A stretch of DNA of 35,517 bases, taken from positions 1 through 35,517 of IMG/VR virus record IMGVR_UViG_3300025874_002696. One strand, given 5' to 3'. The notes under the pieces are model-generated. The model saw only the letters and a program-made list of their open reading frames with translations, had not been told where the DNA came from and searched no databases. The stretch comes from a virus. Position 1 is the first letter of the stretch. Each line of letters starts with the position of its first letter. The translations under genes and the position numbers were made by a program. Positions 16,600-24,999 of the stretch are shown here, piece after piece.

Positions 16600-17463
16600 A
16601 TGCTACTTTTTCTTCTTCTATTGGTCCACCTCGCCACCGCGTCCTCCATGTACCATGGCACCGATTTTATCATGAAAAAGTTTACACTGTACTGTGAATT
16701 GATACCTGAATTGTCGTGTCAATGGCACGATGATATACTTGTAGTGGATTATTTACCAGAGAAACCCATGGATCAGTTGTGGGTATTTGGAGAACACGCA
16801 CGCGAGAGGATCACCTCCGAAATCGCATTTCGTGTTATCAATGACATCATCAACATGAAACCGAGTCATAGAATTACTATTATCCCTGTGTTGAATGTCT
16901 GGGGTAGGAAACAAGTTGACCGTGGGGATACCTGTTTGCGGAAAAATGAAAACGGAGTAGATACAAATCGCAATTACCAGGTCGATAACACACATTCTTA
17001 CCCGCGGGGCTCTGAAGAGTACGAGGGTCCACATCCACTTTCAGAGAAAGAATCTAAACTAGTCTCTACATTACTACTATCGGGGGTGCAGCGTTACATC
17101 AATATTCATTCTGGTGAATATTCCATGTACATGCCATACGACAGTGACACCTCCACACCGCCAAATTTAAATGAAATGACACACTTCTTGAACACACTCA
17201 AACCACTATGTCCCCAGTGTGCCGAAGGCAGCGCGGCCGTTGTGTCGTCTTACAAGGCATTTGGAACGTCGGTGGACTATGCCATAAAAAATGGAGTCCC
17301 TGAAGCATACACATTCGAAGTATTCGGTTCAACCGACTACTCGTGTGAAAAAATGTTCAACCCCGTAAACTACGATGAATTTGTAGACGTTACGAACATG
17401 TGGAAGAAGATACTAATGGCCACCGTCATCGATGAGTCTTTATCACAGACTCCAACAATTTGA
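16600..17463 (+). CDS. Secreted M14 zinc carboxypeptidase
   Basis: A 287-residue protein starting with a signal peptide (MLLFLLLLVHLATASS), so it enters the secretory pathway. M14 metallocarboxypeptidases remove C-terminal residues from peptides. The zinc ligands are His66 and Glu69 in GEHARER and His170 in INIHSGE; Asn123-Arg124 in DTNRNY bind the substrate carboxylate; Glu240 in YTFEVFG is the catalytic base. All key residues are present, so activity is expected. The domain is close to the roughly 300-residue catalytic core, and no pro-domain is seen. Its last 38 bases overlap the convergent gene at 17426-18010. Trimming of viral or host surface proteins is inferred from localisation. Confidence 0.9.
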   Translation: MLLFLLLLVHLATASSMYHGTDFIMKKFTLYCELIPELSCQWHDDILVVDYLPEKPMDQLWVFGEHARERITSEIAFRVINDIINMKPSHRITIIPVLNVWGRKQVDRGDTCLRKNENGVDTNRNYQVDNTHSYPRGSEEYEGPHPLSEKESKLVSTLLLSGVQRYINIHSGEYSMYMPYDSDTSTPPNLNEMTHFLNTLKPLCPQCAEGSAAVVSSYKAFGTSVDYAIKNGVPEAYTFEVFGSTDYSCEKMFNPVNYDEFVDVTNMWKKILMATVIDESLSQTPTI

Positions 17464-18010
17464 AGTTCTCCAACACCACGTAGGGTAAACCGTGAACGTT
17501 TATTGCATTCAGCAACCAGATATGGTACATCTCCCACTCTGGTTCGTCCAATATGGACAGATCATCGAATTCGTCGTCTATCATTTCCTTTATCGCACAC
17601 ACTTGCCGAATGTAAAACGACGTTTCCAACAAATTTCCAATGTCTTCGGCATGAATACTCACAGCCTTGTCTGGTCGGTGGCATACATGGTACGCTTCGT
17701 TGTTTACCGATGTATTGTAGTACGGACTGTCAGTTACTATCGTCTGGTGCTCCTTCCATATGGTGAATATTATATGATTGCGAATGTCCTCCAGTGAAAT
17801 ATCAGACATCCAGTTGCGGTACGTTATACTAGAAGAAATCAGCTTAGAAGAGTCCATGTCCCCCGCGTTCAATGCGTTTATAATAGAGATGGAGTGAATT
17901 GGACGCACATTGGACAACTGTGCGTAGAAATCTCGAACAACGTTTAAAGTACCAGTCTGATGCAACGCCGCTACCATCAGCTTCGACTGAGTTTTGTAAA
18001 AACTATCCAT
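17426..18010 (-). CDS. Unknown 194-aa soluble protein
   Basis: A 194-residue protein without signal peptide or membrane segment, rich in Asp, His and Ile, probably mostly helical. A cluster of acidic residues (DDEFDDLSILDEPEWE) near residue 150 is the only compositional feature. I recognise no family. The start ATG at 18010 follows an AT-rich stretch. It overlaps the carboxypeptidase 3' end by 38 bases tail to tail. The overlap and good codon continuity suggest both frames are real. Confidence 0.6.
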   Translation of the reverse strand: MDSFYKTQSKLMVAALHQTGTLNVVRDFYAQLSNVRPIHSISIINALNAGDMDSSKLISSSITYRNWMSDISLEDIRNHIIFTIWKEHQTIVTDSPYYNTSVNNEAYHVCHRPDKAVSIHAEDIGNLLETSFYIRQVCAIKEMIDDEFDDLSILDEPEWEMYHIWLLNAINVHGLPYVVLENFKLLESVIKTHR

Positions 18011-18045
18011 TTACATGTAACAATTATACTTTTATACCATTGATC

Positions 18046-18231
18046 TCAAAGTTCCCCAAATGGTTGTTCTTCACGGTACATAAGTTTGTTTTCTATACAT
18101 GTGATTAAATACCTTCCACACTTTCTTATATCGCAAATGTGCCATTCGATTGTATGTTCATTGACACACGCTACGTACGATACACCATCTGGAATATGCA
18201 ATTTTACCGATCCGTAGTAGAATATGGGCAT
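18046..18231 (-). CDS. Small unknown protein (61 aa)
   Basis: A 61-residue frame that fills the gap between two minus-strand genes. It is preceded by a short A-rich leader ending CCTTAAATG, like neighbouring starts. The product has four Cys (VACVN, IC, KCG, TC) and a short hydrophobic N-terminus but no clear signal peptide. No family recognised. It is kept because it fits the tight gene packing and has no better coding alternative. Confidence 0.4.
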   Translation of the reverse strand: MPIFYYGSVKLHIPDGVSYVACVNEHTIEWHICDIRKCGRYLITCIENKLMYREEQPFGEL

Positions 18232-18257
18232 TTAAGGAATTTATCTTGTAAAATATA

Positions 18258-19004
18258 CTATTTAGTAACTGTTATAATATGACTAGCCATTTCGCGCATG
18301 TCCTTTTTCGTGGCCGATGCCTGCATGTTCAGACCCCTTCGTTGGTCCTTAAACATACGGATACAAAACTTGGCCTTTTCTTCGTCCAGTTTCAGAAATC
18401 TTACAATCCTGTCCGTCGGTATCATATAGATTTCCTGTACTTTTTTCTTCTTCTTGGAGTATTGTATAAACATCGTGTAGGTGTCTTGCGTGCCTATCTT
18501 TAAAAATATTTCAGAGTAGCGGACCATATCGAACCACATCATACCTATCCCCTTTTTCAATTCAATCCGCATATCATTGCCTATCGCGTCGTAATACCTG
18601 TGGTTGTGGCACTGCCAGTTTAACAGCTTACAGAAATACTTTTCGTAGCTATTGGGTCGTACCACGTCGTCCCCTTCCATCTGGTCGATATTTGACTGAA
18701 TATCGACAATCACTTTGTCGAGGTTAGAAACTGGTTCCTTGAATAGTTTTTTCACAACGTCGCAAAGCTTTGATACGTCCTTAAATTCATCGTTGCTGTG
18801 GGACTTCCACAAGTATTCCGATGAAATTTTTTGGACAATATCATCAAACAGCTGTATAGTTGCAGATTCGTCCTTCTTTAAATTGCGTTTCAACTTTTTG
18901 TACAAAACACGAACGAATTGTTTTCTTTTCTTGAATGGGAGAGATGGATAGATACCAGATAAAGTATATTTAAAGTGTCTTTTCACCAATTGATTGTATT
19001 TCAT
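18258..19004 (-). CDS. Possible PD-(D/E)XK-type nuclease
   Basis: A 248-residue basic protein. The N-terminal 110 residues are helical and Lys-rich. Residues about 125-215 look like a restriction-endonuclease-like core: a Glu in SYEKYF on a first helix, Asp in YDAIGNDM, then RIELKKG on a strand giving E-L-K, followed by a helix (WFDMVRYSEIF) and a strand. The D...ExK order fits PD-(D/E)XK nucleases, but the match is by eye and the fold is notoriously variable. It is the third gene in a minus-strand run after DNA polymerase B and the MutS domain-I protein, with short spacers, so a DNA repair or recombination role is reasonable. Alternative: a DNA-binding protein of unknown fold. Confidence 0.45.
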   Translation of the reverse strand: MKYNQLVKRHFKYTLSGIYPSLPFKKRKQFVRVLYKKLKRNLKKDESATIQLFDDIVQKISSEYLWKSHSNDEFKDVSKLCDVVKKLFKEPVSNLDKVIVDIQSNIDQMEGDDVVRPNSYEKYFCKLLNWQCHNHRYYDAIGNDMRIELKKGIGMMWFDMVRYSEIFLKIGTQDTYTMFIQYSKKKKKVQEIYMIPTDRIVRFLKLDEEKAKFCIRMFKDQRRGLNMQASATKKDMREMASHIITVTK

Positions 19005-19031
19005 TTTATCTACAATTCTTATACATATATA

Positions 19032-19316
19032 CTATATTATACGAATATTTAAGTATCCAGCTTCGCGGAGGACACCAATGTACTTGTTTAGAGCAGACGA
19101 TGGGAATCCCGTGTGGGCTACGACCCCTTTCATATAGGGAGCATCAGTCACGTTCACCAGTGCGTCAGCATCCTGGTGAAATACTTCGTAGAATTTGCCA
19201 ACGTGGACCAATATTATTGTATCGGGTGACTGTTCCTTTATGTCGCACCATTTGCGCTTCGTAGTAGTATTTGCCCATTCGGAGAGGCTTTGTGTATGGT
19301 TTACGGGAGTTGACAT
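19032..19316 (-). CDS. Free-standing MutS domain I, MSH6-like mismatch-recognition protein
   Basis: From the ATG at 19316 this encodes 94 residues that are essentially only MutS domain I. VGKFYEVFHQDAD contains the F-x-E motif, whose Phe stacks on the mismatched base and whose Glu contacts it in MutS and MSH6. The following YMKGVVAHTGFP is strikingly like MSH6 domain I rather than bacterial MutS. ALNKYIGVLREAGY matches the end of the domain, and the protein stops just after it. Connector, lever, clamp and ATPase domains are absent and do not occur nearby. An ATG five codons upstream (19331) lies before a TATAATAAA element that sits directly against the 19316 start, so I prefer the latter. It lies 34 bases after the polymerase stop. 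Confidence 0.8.
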   Translation of the reverse strand: MSTPVNHTQSLSEWANTTTKRKWCDIKEQSPDTIILVHVGKFYEVFHQDADALVNVTDAPYMKGVVAHTGFPSSALNKYIGVLREAGYLNIRII

Positions 19317-19350
19317 TTTATTATAAAGCATACTAATATATAGTACATTA

Positions 19351-22300
19351 TTAATTTCGTTTCCCGAATATCATTTCCAACGTCTGGGCCGTAGTCCGTG
19401 TCGATTTCGTCTTTACTTTCTTTAGGGTTACGGTGTGGGTACTTTTAACCACTTGGCGTTTCCCCAGAAAGGAGGCCATCATTCCAACACTTTTGTTTGG
19501 CTTGAAGATCGAAGTGCATCGAAACAAATCCGATGGATTATCCACCACCTTTTCCAACACCCGTAACAAAGGACCCTTCAATTGCTTTTCCATGTAATAA
19601 TTCACATCGATCGAATACTTTCCAGATTCGATTTCAGATGGAAGGCATGCCGATTCGGACACCTTCGTAGAGGTACTATTGTAGATAACATAGTCTACGC
19701 GATCACCTGCTATCGGTGCCGTATCGGGGGCTTCCTTTTCCAGACGCAATGCCAAATTCACATGGGCTGCCATTGCCTTGTAATCCTTTGGTGCACGGGA
19801 CAATTTCTTAGACATGATCAACTTTTCAATTGGAATTTTGTCGTTCATTAAATCGAATACCACCTGAGAAACATAGTCACACGCTTTCTGGACATCCCGT
19901 TCCAGCAGCAGAATATTTAACATCTTCTTCTGTGTTTCTACCAACAGGGGAGCGTAGTCGCGCCTAGCGGCTTCCAGACCCTTTATCTGCAACTTTGGGT
20001 TGTGTCCTGGTTCAAACTTATGTCCAGCGTAACGTTTCTTTCGAAGCAACAGAAACGATGAATAAGACTTTTCGTATTCTAATTCATTTGGTGGCAAAAA
20101 GATATCCGTGATATAATCGGCCATTTCTTCACCCATCTTATGGGCATTCTTCATTAGTTCTTCTTCGGTGGTCCCATCAACCAAAGACCGTGGCATATGT
20201 ACAAATACTGAATCCGTATCACCGTATATGCATCTACAGCCATGTTTCTTGCCCCAAACAGGATGGTTTTCCACCTTGGACTTGGTTTGAGTGATCATGT
20301 ATCTACCATACTTTGTCACCGAAGCGGCAATCCGCTTTTCAGGGAGAAAGCCTGTAGTGGCGCCCGTAAACCCATACATGGAGTTGGCAACCACCTTAAG
20401 ACCCAATTGGCGCCCATCGAGGACTTTGTAGCCCGTGGAAGTCTTGTCCAAGATCTTTTTCATCTGTTTCTTTACCATTTTTCGTTCATGCAATACAGAT
20501 TCCAGCATTTCAGGCAATAGACCTTTTCTGGTAGTTGCTGACACAAATATAGGATTCTTTCTATTCATTACCGTTGTAAGCTGCATGTTATTATAACTGA
20601 AGTCTGGTATGGTTCGGACACCGACAGCTTCTAATTTACCTTCCAGTTCCTTCCACCCCATTGCAGTGACCGTTTCCGCAGATACCAGTGTTTCGTACGA
20701 CATATTCAATGCACGCATAATGGATGGATACAGAGACGCGAAATCCAAACAGGAGACTGCATCTTTATAGAATCCAGTTGTAGGAGGTACAACTATGGCG
20801 CCTTCAAACGAAGCTGGTTCTGCTTCTACTTCGAACGTTTCCATTGCGTTTGTATGAAAATTGAATTTCGTCTTGGTAACCATCTTTTGTTCCTTTACGA
20901 GCCGTGGGATCAGGTATTCGCACGGTTTCCTTTCTTTGGCATACCGAAGCATCAGGCCTATGGTACGAATGCCTTGTCCACGTTCAATCACATCCTTCAT
21001 AGAGATGCCTGTTACATTGGACATCTGTAGAAAAACAGTCAGTTTGCACAGCTTGTCCATCATTTTACGTACCAACCAGCTATCTTTTACACAATAGACG
21101 GCGAGATCGTGGCGTCCTTTTTGAGTATGCCACATTCTATAGATGTGGTTGTAATCCTGGTCAATCTTTTTGGTGCCTAGGTATTTTTCAGCCAAGCTGT
21201 CTAACTTGTATGAGGATTCATTGTGTTGATCCTTCATGATATCATAGGAATCCAATATTATTCGTCCAGGTAAAAACAATTTGTATTTTTCATGGGATCC
21301 TTTTTGATTCGAATTGAACGTCTTTATCCTTATTTTACTTACTGGGTTATACCTTCCAGCCTTTAAAAGTCTACCCATAATAGGGTAGTCACGTAAATGG
21401 TCATGTAGTGGTTTTACCCCCCTGTTACGCAAACAGCTGAAACGATCCAATAAGTACACGTTGTCGAACCGATTAATGTTGTGACCTTCGATGAAATCGA
21501 CATCCTTTACGCCTATGAAGTCAATAAAATCTTCAATCATTTTAAGTTCATCGTCAAAGAAATATACCTTTGTTTGTTCTGGACGATATTCATCTGGTGG
21601 GCTGTCCAATGCATCCAATTTTAACGTTGGCGTCCTGTCTACATCGTGTTTATTCGGACAGTTCAATATCCAGACATATAATTCGACTGCTTCACCAATT
21701 TGCAATGTTACACCAATCGTACAGATGGCATCTTTCCATGGTGACGGGAACATGAATTTGTCGGCCCTATTGGACACTGGTCGTGGGACAGATTCAATGT
21801 CGTATGAGAGGATGCGCCAGGGGGCCATGCCATCCACCTTTACCTGCTTTATTGACGTGGCTAATAATTCAATATCGCAACTTGTTTCCTTGTTCTGTTC
21901 GATACCGTTCGCTTCAATAAATCCACACGAATAAATGTCTTTATCAATTAAATGCTGTAAAGTGAAGTCTACATGGTCATTGTAGAGTGTATATGTCCTG
22001 TCTGTTGGTACGCTAATCGCTTTCAATTGTAATTTTGAACCATCCCTGTATTTTGAGAGATATTTCGAATTAGGAACTTTTTCAGCAATTGTTCTATTTC
22101 GACGCGTATCTTTTGTTGCATAGCACATTGTTTCTACATCAACCATGTCAACCATTTTGCTGGTCATATATTGTTTCATATCACGTAGGACATATCTATC
22201 CATTGCGAACAGACGTATAAATCGGTCAGACCCGTTTTCGTTGTAGTTCAAGATGTCCTGTCCATCGATGCATTCACCAGTGATATAGTTGTCGGGTATA

Positions 22301-22578
22301 TTATCATTTGGTATGTTTGGAACCTGTTTGAATTTGCTATCTTTAAACCATTTAATTGTCGTATTATGTCCTGCATATTCGAACACTTTACTAGCTAGGT
22401 AAGTAATAAAGCTATCTTTGCTGTATCCAACTGGCATGCGTATACAACAGTGTGGTCTAATGTTGACTATTTTTACGGCAACCGATTTCCCATCTAATGT
22501 CCTTCCTATTAGAAATACATCTTTCTTTTTTTCAACTGAGTCTAGGTGTTGGAATACAACACGTTTGGGTTTGTTCAT
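19351..22578 (-). CDS. polB: Family B DNA polymerase
   Basis: A 1075-residue replicative polymerase of the delta-like type found in nucleocytoplasmic large DNA viruses. The 3'-5' exonuclease motifs are SYDIESVP (about 259), GHNINRFDN and YCVKDSW. The polymerase motifs are DFASLYPSIM (A, about 613), KVVANSMYGFTG (B, about 729) and YGDTDSVFVHM (C, about 784), followed by KKRYAG. All catalytic residues are present, so both activities are expected. The C-terminus lacks the CysA/CysB zinc and iron-sulfur motifs of cellular Pol delta and ends in a basic Thr/Lys-rich tail; SVGMMASFLGK near the end is a loose PCNA-box-like segment. No intein. Upstream lie a TATA-like stretch and, about 111 bases out, the shared motif CCTACGACCCA. 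Confidence 0.97.
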   Translation of the reverse strand: MNKPKRVVFQHLDSVEKKKDVFLIGRTLDGKSVAVKIVNIRPHCCIRMPVGYSKDSFITYLASKVFEYAGHNTTIKWFKDSKFKQVPNIPNDNIPDNYITGECIDGQDILNYNENGSDRFIRLFAMDRYVLRDMKQYMTSKMVDMVDVETMCYATKDTRRNRTIAEKVPNSKYLSKYRDGSKLQLKAISVPTDRTYTLYNDHVDFTLQHLIDKDIYSCGFIEANGIEQNKETSCDIELLATSIKQVKVDGMAPWRILSYDIESVPRPVSNRADKFMFPSPWKDAICTIGVTLQIGEAVELYVWILNCPNKHDVDRTPTLKLDALDSPPDEYRPEQTKVYFFDDELKMIEDFIDFIGVKDVDFIEGHNINRFDNVYLLDRFSCLRNRGVKPLHDHLRDYPIMGRLLKAGRYNPVSKIRIKTFNSNQKGSHEKYKLFLPGRIILDSYDIMKDQHNESSYKLDSLAEKYLGTKKIDQDYNHIYRMWHTQKGRHDLAVYCVKDSWLVRKMMDKLCKLTVFLQMSNVTGISMKDVIERGQGIRTIGLMLRYAKERKPCEYLIPRLVKEQKMVTKTKFNFHTNAMETFEVEAEPASFEGAIVVPPTTGFYKDAVSCLDFASLYPSIMRALNMSYETLVSAETVTAMGWKELEGKLEAVGVRTIPDFSYNNMQLTTVMNRKNPIFVSATTRKGLLPEMLESVLHERKMVKKQMKKILDKTSTGYKVLDGRQLGLKVVANSMYGFTGATTGFLPEKRIAASVTKYGRYMITQTKSKVENHPVWGKKHGCRCIYGDTDSVFVHMPRSLVDGTTEEELMKNAHKMGEEMADYITDIFLPPNELEYEKSYSSFLLLRKKRYAGHKFEPGHNPKLQIKGLEAARRDYAPLLVETQKKMLNILLLERDVQKACDYVSQVVFDLMNDKIPIEKLIMSKKLSRAPKDYKAMAAHVNLALRLEKEAPDTAPIAGDRVDYVIYNSTSTKVSESACLPSEIESGKYSIDVNYYMEKQLKGPLLRVLEKVVDNPSDLFRCTSIFKPNKSVGMMASFLGKRQVVKSTHTVTLKKVKTKSTRTTAQTLEMIFGKRN

Positions 22579-22687
22579 TGTGTTTAAATAATAGAAGTTT
22601 TATATATGTATCTTTTTATGTATGTTTGTAAACAAAAATATATTGTTTGTCTACAATCCACGTATGTTTTCGAGAATGGGTTGTTGG

Positions 22688-22896
22688 ACCTACGACCCAT
22701 TCCATAAAAACCGTATGCTATCACTATGTCATAAAAACCGTTAGTGGTATTACCTATTCTTAAAAATAGATAGCAAAAACCGTACAGTCGCTAAGTACAA
22801 ACTACCCCAAAAATATACAGGTACACAGGCAATTTTGGGGTTTTTGACAGGTGAATACTATCCATAATACAGGTAATAATTGATGACAGCAGGAAC
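22688..22896. repeat. 209-bp direct repeat, copy A
   Basis: Aligns without gaps over 209 bases to the right edge of the window (35309-35517). The last part, from CAGGCAATTTTGGGG onward, is identical; differences are scattered in the first half. Within it AAAAACCGT occurs three times, and CCCCAAAA pairs with TTTTGGGG across a short loop. It lies upstream of DNA polymerase, while the other copy lies upstream of the YqaJ exonuclease in the same orientation relative to the gene. Confidence 0.9.
22689..22699. promoter_or_regulatory. CCTACGACCCA motif upstream of polB
   Basis: The 11-base word lies 111 bases upstream of the polymerase ATG. Directly to its left, GGGTTGT (22678-22684) could be a degenerate inverted half-site. 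The same word occurs upstream of TBP, the SNF2 gene and the YqaJ gene, and a near copy lies upstream of the SSB-like gene. A binding site for a viral or host early transcription factor is inferred. Confidence 0.55.
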
Positions 22897-23093
22897 ACAT
22901 CAAAGGCTAGCATGGACACAGGTAGTTGTAAAACACCTTAGGCCGTATACAGCAGGGGACGAAAAAAATTTAACAGGCACACATAGGGTTTTATTTTTTT
23001 TAGTATGCAATACCATTAGGCATACAGGGGGTTAGTGGGGTAATGATGTGTCTATATGTCCAAAAATAAAAAAAAAACCTAAACACTCAAAAC

Positions 23094-23145
23094 GAAAAAG
23101 ATAGAACGCCGAAGCGTGTACACACATCGGCGTTCTATCTTTTTC
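23094..23145. repeat. Perfect 19-bp inverted repeat (hairpin/cruciform)
   Basis: Left arm GAAAAAGATAGAACGCCGA at 23094-23112 and its exact reverse complement at 23127-23145 enclose a 14-base loop that contains GTGTACAC, itself a palindrome. A perfect 19-bp arm is far beyond chance in this region. It lies in the non-coding region between two divergent replication genes and has no gene end next to it, so an origin cruciform, a protein-binding site or a structured RNA is more likely than a terminator. Confidence 0.8.
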
Positions 23146-23229
23146 AAAATGAAGGAAAATATAAAGGGTGTCTTTTTTTATATAGGAAAAGTGCACCTAG
23201 TCTAACGGTTGTACTAAGGGTGCTGAACT

Positions 23230-23245
23230 GCCGAAGCGTGTACAC
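23230..23245. repeat. Second copy of 16-base word GCCGAAGCGTGTACAC
   Basis: GCCGAAGCGTGTACAC occurs at 23108-23123, spanning the left arm and loop of the inverted repeat, and again here 122 bases downstream, outside any hairpin. Conservation of the loop sequence rather than only the arms suggests that the word itself is recognised, for example by an initiator or regulator. Confidence 0.7.
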
Positions 23246-23356
23246 GGGGCCCTAATTTTAACTCTACTGGTATATAGGATTTATGGTTGTACTTTTATAA
23301 TTTTTTAATACTGAATTTACATTACCATACACATAGCACTGGTATGGTAAAAAAAC

Positions 23357-23383
23357 GGGTCGTAGGGGTATGCATTACGACCC
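23357..23383. promoter_or_regulatory. Inverted pair of TACGACCC motif upstream of SSB-like gene
   Basis: GGGTCGTA at 23357-23364 and TACGACCC at 23376-23383 form an inverted repeat with an 11-base spacer. The right half-site is about 100 bases upstream of the preferred start at 23481. A similar inverted pair with a 12-base spacer lies at 35289-35318. The spacing suits a dimeric DNA-binding protein. Confidence 0.6.
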
Positions 23384-23480
23384 AAAAACAATTCTCGCAC
23401 AGAGCGAATACATTTTGACAAACGAAAACAATTACAAAGTTACTATATATATGCCAATTCTTAAAGTAAATCAATCAAAC

Positions 23481-24407
23481 ATGTTCTCCAGTATGAAACG
23501 AACCCACACTCAAGCAAACAATTCACCAATCGCGCAGGACATCGTGCAGTCCTCTTCCAAAAAAATAAGAACGGAAAAAAAGGTTGAAACAAGAATGAAC
23601 TTTTTCAAGTCATGGGACAGCACCTTCACAACGGCACACGAAGAAGACTACAGGGGCGACATGACTATCGCACTAAAGGATGGCCAGTACAGTGCCAATG
23701 TCACCACCGCACCAATGTCCGTCAAATTCAGTGACGTCGGTCCAAATGGAAACCTTGGTACCAAGTTTGTTCCCGACAACGCGTTTGCCCAGGCAAAGTT
23801 TGTCATGACCCTGGAAAAGGGTGCCGACTCGAAGGTATTGGCGGCTATGCCTACCATTGAAAAGGAACAAGATGGTTACTTTAACTTTCTCACTGAAACG
23901 TCTACTAAGATGATGACCGAAGCATGGGACAAGCAAATCCCAGTGTTTGCAGGGCAATTCAAGAAGTGCAAGGCAGCCGCTAAGAAGGAAGCAAAGAAGA
24001 ACAAAGACCTCGACGTCGAAGCTCGTGCAAAGGAACTGTTCCTGGAAGGTGCGTCCATGCCGATAAAGGATTACATCGATGAAGATGGTGATGGTACGCC
24101 AGTCAATAAAATGGCACGTCGATACCAGTACACCAATCGCAAGACTGGTGAACTCGTTATCAACCGTCCTGATTTCTGGAAACGCAACCGCGAAGGCGGC
24201 TACGACAACGTGACTGAAAATATCAAGTTCCTCAGTAAGGGATCGATCGTCATCGCACAGGTATCCTTTCGACTCTACGCCATGACCTCGTACTACGGCG
24301 TTGCAACCGACATGGGCAAGAACGTTATCGTGGTCTGGCAAAAACCAAGCAGCGGTGGCAGCTCCAAGCCAAAGGAAAGTGCACCAGAAGTTCCGTTCTT
24401 TGAATAA
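23481..24407 (+). CDS. Probable single-stranded DNA-binding protein
   Basis: From the ATG at 23481 the product has 308 residues. A basic, disordered N-terminus (MFSSMKRTHTQANN, then KKIRTEKK) precedes a soluble domain with many beta-prone segments, ending in SKGSIVIAQVSFRLYAMTS, a Gly/Ser linker and a short acidic-aromatic tail, EVPFFE. An OB-type fold plus an acidic, aromatic-ended tail is typical of SSBs such as T7 gp2.5 and bacterial SSB. It is divergent from DNA polymerase and shares its motif. Its codons are visibly richer in C-ending choices than neighbours, suggesting very high expression. Longer starts (23370, 23451) exist, but 23370 lies inside the regulatory motif and 23451 is within the TATA-like element. 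No enzymatic motif; assignment partly from context. Confidence 0.5.
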   Translation: MFSSMKRTHTQANNSPIAQDIVQSSSKKIRTEKKVETRMNFFKSWDSTFTTAHEEDYRGDMTIALKDGQYSANVTTAPMSVKFSDVGPNGNLGTKFVPDNAFAQAKFVMTLEKGADSKVLAAMPTIEKEQDGYFNFLTETSTKMMTEAWDKQIPVFAGQFKKCKAAAKKEAKKNKDLDVEARAKELFLEGASMPIKDYIDEDGDGTPVNKMARRYQYTNRKTGELVINRPDFWKRNREGGYDNVTENIKFLSKGSIVIAQVSFRLYAMTSYYGVATDMGKNVIVVWQKPSSGGSSKPKESAPEVPFFE

Positions 24408-24519
24408 ATTTCATTCGACCCACACGCGTTCGCACGTGCGCTCGATTCGCACCCGCGGTTCGGTTAACCATTGATTGACCTCGAACAAGCGTATATAAAT
24501 ATATATTATACTATACTAA

Positions 24520-24969
24520 ATGTATTCTTTAATTACATGGATTCTATCGGTATCTTCTATCTGTTTTATGATATCTCAATTGGGTAACTTCCACAACCAC
24601 TATAGAGCTAGACAACGGACGTACGAACGTGCGCAATCGTATTTAAAGACTGAATTGTGTACCAATCCCCGTGTAAAAGCGTCCCTAGGCGAGTACAACC
24701 TATGCGACAAGTCTGAAGAGATCATGGACAAGCCGCCTTTGTTCACTGCAATCGTAGACACTGCCGAAGACATCAATCTATGTGGAAATGGATATTGCGA
24801 GCTGTTAGGACACAATATAACGAATTCTTTACCACAGATAATCATCACTCTAGGTATAATAGCGGTGATTCTGCTTTGGGCAAGTGGAGTTCAATTGAGG
24901 CGAAATAATGCTAGGAGGGCTCAAGAATACTGGCAATTGCCTGGCCAAGTGCGTCCGCATCGGGACTGA
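24520..24969 (+). CDS. Small two-helix membrane protein with Cys-containing loop
   Basis: A 149-residue protein with an N-terminal hydrophobic helix (residues 3-20) and a second near the C-terminus (about 106-124, QIIITLGIIAVILLWASG). Between them is a loop with four Cys (ELCTNP, NLCDK, LCGNGYCELLG) that probably pair outside the cytosol, plus one sequon (HNIT). The tail is basic. The shape resembles small conserved virion membrane proteins of large DNA viruses, but I cannot name a family. It has a strong TATA-like leader (GTATATAAATATATATTATA) about 25 bases before the ATG. Confidence 0.65.
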   Translation: MYSLITWILSVSSICFMISQLGNFHNHYRARQRTYERAQSYLKTELCTNPRVKASLGEYNLCDKSEEIMDKPPLFTAIVDTAEDINLCGNGYCELLGHNITNSLPQIIITLGIIAVILLWASGVQLRRNNARRAQEYWQLPGQVRPHRD

Positions 24970-24999
24970 GGTATATAAGGACCCGATTTGACTATCAGA

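Larger units (their letters stand above)
22579..23480. other. Long non-coding region between polB and SSB-like gene; origin candidate
   Basis: About 900 bases without a convincing gene in an otherwise gene-packed window. It holds the 209-bp repeat copy, a dense scatter of ACAGG words (about 22820-23030), several homopolymer A/T runs, a perfect 19-bp inverted repeat, two copies of a 16-base word and an inverted pair of the TACGACCC motif. It separates the divergent polymerase and SSB-like genes. This combination resembles viral replication origins or enhancer-like early control regions, but origin activity cannot be shown from sequence alone. Confidence 0.45.

Noticed and set aside
19119-19127. 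Further TACGACCC-like words inside genes (about 19116, 30067 and 31955)
   Set aside because: They lie within confident reading frames, do not sit upstream of a start at the common distance and are explained by codons.
22807-22851. CCCCAAAA / TTTTGGGG as a telomere repeat
   Set aside because: Only one copy of each word, placed as a small hairpin and not in tandem; the location is internal.
23190-23250. tRNA-like stretch (CACCTAGTCTAACGGTTGTA, then GGGTGCTGAAC)
   Set aside because: A D-arm-like sequence is present, but there is no matching acceptor stem and no TTCGANNCC T-loop in the right place. The similarity appears accidental.
23370-23480. Upstream start for the SSB-like protein at 23370
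   Set aside because: The ATG lies inside the inverted TACGACCC pair and before the TATA-like element, so the stretch is more likely promoter. A start at 23451 or 23496 cannot be excluded.
23673-24341. 222-residue minus-strand frame opposite the SSB-like gene
   Set aside because: Long only because the GC-rich codons of the real gene leave few stops on the other strand; no recognisable domain.
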